Source of the DNA: Sisyra terminalis
Lineage: Eukaryota; Arthropoda; Insecta; Neuroptera; Sisyridae
Assembly (NCBI GenBank): GCA_958496175.1
Contig: OY292274.1
Coordinates: forward strand, 49,362,630-49,426,629
DNA: 64,000 nt
Direction of reading: 5' to 3'
Shown: positions 62,326-64,000 of the stretch, piece after piece
Numbering within the stretch: position 1 is the stretch's first letter
Layout: each line of letters begins with the position of its first letter
Program-made: the position numbers and the translations under genes
The notes under the pieces: model-generated
What the model was told of the DNA's origin: nothing
The model's input: the letters and a program-made list of their open reading frames with translations, nothing else
The model's database searches: none

Positions 62326-62966
62326 TTATAATTTTTGGACACTTATACTATCTTTCAGGGTTTTAGTATTAGGTTTTTCAGGCTTCTTAAAGTTTTTTTC
62401 TGTATAAACACGAGCACATGTATGTGGTTTCGGAACAAGTAAGTTAAATTTTCCATTCAAATTCTTGAAATTTTCATAACGAACCTCATGCTCCATATTC
62501 ATTCTTAACCTCGAACACATAACAGCTCTAATACTAAATCATTAGCTTTTTGAACTTTCATTTTTTTTTTCAACTTACGTTGTATTGTTTGTTGCATCGA
62601 TACGCATTAAATAATAATCCTCGTTTTTACTAGCTTGACTGGATTCATTTAAAAGTTTTGAGCCAACTCCATACCTTCTGTATTTGGCATTTGTTACTAA
62701 ATATGATACCTAATAATGTTTAGTTAAATAATGGCAAGTTCTTATTAATTAAAAGCTTACTTCATACAGGTCTTTAATATTATATTTTCGGAATAAATCT
62801 GCTGAAACTGTCAACTTATACCAAAAATGTAATAAGTTTCTTAATTTTCTGCAATTAGTAGATGCAATTAGTTTGAGATCAGCGTCTACATCCCACTCAT
62901 TTAGTTGTCTATTTATACTAGCTCCAATTACTTCGTCCTTGTTAGTTGTAGCGACCAGAGTTTTAT
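62326..62966 (-). CDS. GNAT-family N-acetyltransferase, 5' exons not found
   Basis: Three exons are clear: 62,966-62,761, 62,709-62,579 and 62,533-62,326 (stop TAA). The first intron has GTAAGC..TTAG and the second GTAAGT..TTAG. The phases fit and the 180 codons run without a stop. The family transfers an acetyl group from acetyl-CoA to an amine. The first exon gives the strand with EVIGASINRQLNEWD. The second begins VSYLVTNAKYRRYGVGSKLL, whose R-R-Y-G-V-G is the acetyl-CoA pyrophosphate loop (R/Q-x-x-G-x-G/A). It ends in RIDATNNTT, and the third continues RAVMCSRLRM then EHEVRYENFKN and VPKPHTCARVY. That layout, including D-A-T and C-x-x-L, is like the insect arylalkylamine N-acetyltransferase group. 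It is probably cytosolic, as no signal or membrane segment is seen. The 20-residue lysine-rich C-terminus (KKPEKPNTKTLKD) is an extension. The N-terminal third must lie upstream, perhaps beyond 64,000. The exact substrate is unknown. Confidence 0.82.
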
Positions 62967-64000
62967 CTGAAACGAAAGGTACTAATTATAGCATGCAATA
63001 AATTTAAAAAAGAGTGTTAACTCCACTGAGATGTATTATAGAGCCTACGTGTTTTATGAGACCAATATTAAATTTGGATTTGTTCACTTGAATTTGCCAA
63101 GTCATCAACCCTTTCCACAGCATTTTTGTAGAAATATTTTTTTTTTCTCTAAGACAACATGTAAGTTGGGGTAAAGCTGTAAGAGTAGACCCTATGAACA
63201 TGTGGAATAGTTCAATTGAATAGCCATGAGAGCGATGAATTGGAAAAAAAAGTTATGAAAGTGGGGAGCCGATGGCAACCAATTCCTTGTTGACAGATAT
63301 ATGATAAGGTTAGCTCTATTTGGCTCTAGTGTACAACTCTGTGGTTTACTCTCTTGAAATAAAACAATTAAACTAAGGGGAAATCGATTTAATTAATGAA
63401 TTTAGTGCTTCAAGTAATAAGCTCACAAACGTTCAATGGGATGTCTCTTATTTAATTATTTTTCAAATTTATGCCATCTTATCCTGAATAATGTTCAAAC
63501 TAATTTTTTAAAAAAATAAATCATCTCAAGTTTGAACTTTTAAATAAAATGTTACCAAAAGATTGAAAATGACTTCATTGACTATTTCAATATAATTTTG
63601 CTTTTTTTTCTATTCAGAAAAAATCTTCTTATGTGTGAGTTTATTCTCTATACTTGACGTACAATTCTTTAAAAAAAACATCTTATAGGAGAAATGGAAT
63701 GAAATCTTGTGGGTTTGAAGATTTTTTCTAACTTCTGATAAAAAAATAAAAAAAACAAAGTATAAATATTTTCGGAAAGGGCTGAAAATTCTTTTATAAT
63801 TTTATTATATATATGTATTATTATTAAATAATTAATATTATATATAATATATAAATTAATATTAAATTTGTGTATATATAAATTTTTGAATAAGCTAAAA
63901 CGGATCCTAAATGAACTAATAAAGGGATATTTATTGTTTTCTTTTTAGAGAAGAAATGTTTACTGTTTTTTAAAATATTGTAGGCATCTTCCATTAGTGC
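62967..64000. other. Probable intron or upstream region of the acetyltransferase gene
   Basis: The gene must continue upstream, because its first visible exon starts in mid-codon after a CAG acceptor. I could not find a convincing donor-bounded exon with acetyltransferase-like residues here. The end (63,800-63,900) is an almost pure A/T tract with overlapping palindromes. Confidence 0.4.

Noticed and set aside
63780..63900. AT palindromes as a replication origin or matrix attachment site
   Set aside because: Such tracts are expected in DNA of this composition and no specific motif supports a function.

Overview
The window reads as nuclear DNA of an insect or other arthropod. It is very AT-rich, the few genes are split by short introns with GT..AG borders, and it is littered with eukaryotic transposable-element remains: Jockey-like and other LINEs, a tRNA-derived SINE family, Helitron, hAT, pogo and Tc1/mariner pieces. 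I see no operons, ribosome binding sites or CRISPR arrays. A beetle-like or other TE-rich insect is plausible, but the order cannot be fixed from this sequence alone.

Layout. Positions 1-55,600 are essentially a gene desert filled with old repeats. Recognisable pieces are SINE copies (4.7, 10.2, 15.2, 15.4, 36.0 and 50.7 kb), a LINE tail split by a hAT MITE with a perfect 8-bp target duplication (8.4-8.9 kb), Jockey RT remains (12.4-12.8 kb), hAT- and Tc1-like debris (16.2-16.75 kb) and a LINE C-terminal relic (22.65-23.12 kb). The clearest element is a young 5'-truncated Jockey-like LINE at 24.19-25.88 kb with an intact RT frame, flanked by two nearly identical 473-bp direct repeats. Further on are more LINE relics (28.5, 29.4 and about 33 kb), a pogo/Tigger-type MITE (31.7-32.1 kb) and a 3.7-kb Helitron-bounded block (41.64-45.37 kb). 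That block holds three helicase relics in mixed orientation and a 0.5-kb hairpin.

Positions 55,700-62,970 hold the only two convincing host genes, both on the minus strand. The first (59,331 down to 55,719, five exons, 262 residues) encodes a secreted protein with a Gly/Lys/His/Asp-rich middle and a very acidic Tyr-rich tail. The second (62,966 down to 62,326, three exons seen, N-terminus not found) encodes a GNAT-family N-acetyltransferase resembling the insect arylalkylamine type. Between them lie a 0.53-kb foldback element (60.7-61.24 kb) and a pogo transposase relic (61.86-62.09 kb). The two genes share a strand, but nothing shows they act in one pathway.

The most unusual observations are the 473-bp duplication flanking the LINE, the Helitron block whose helicase pieces disagree with each other and partly with its termini, and the SINE family whose copies include a tail-to-tail pair and a cluster inside a gene intron.
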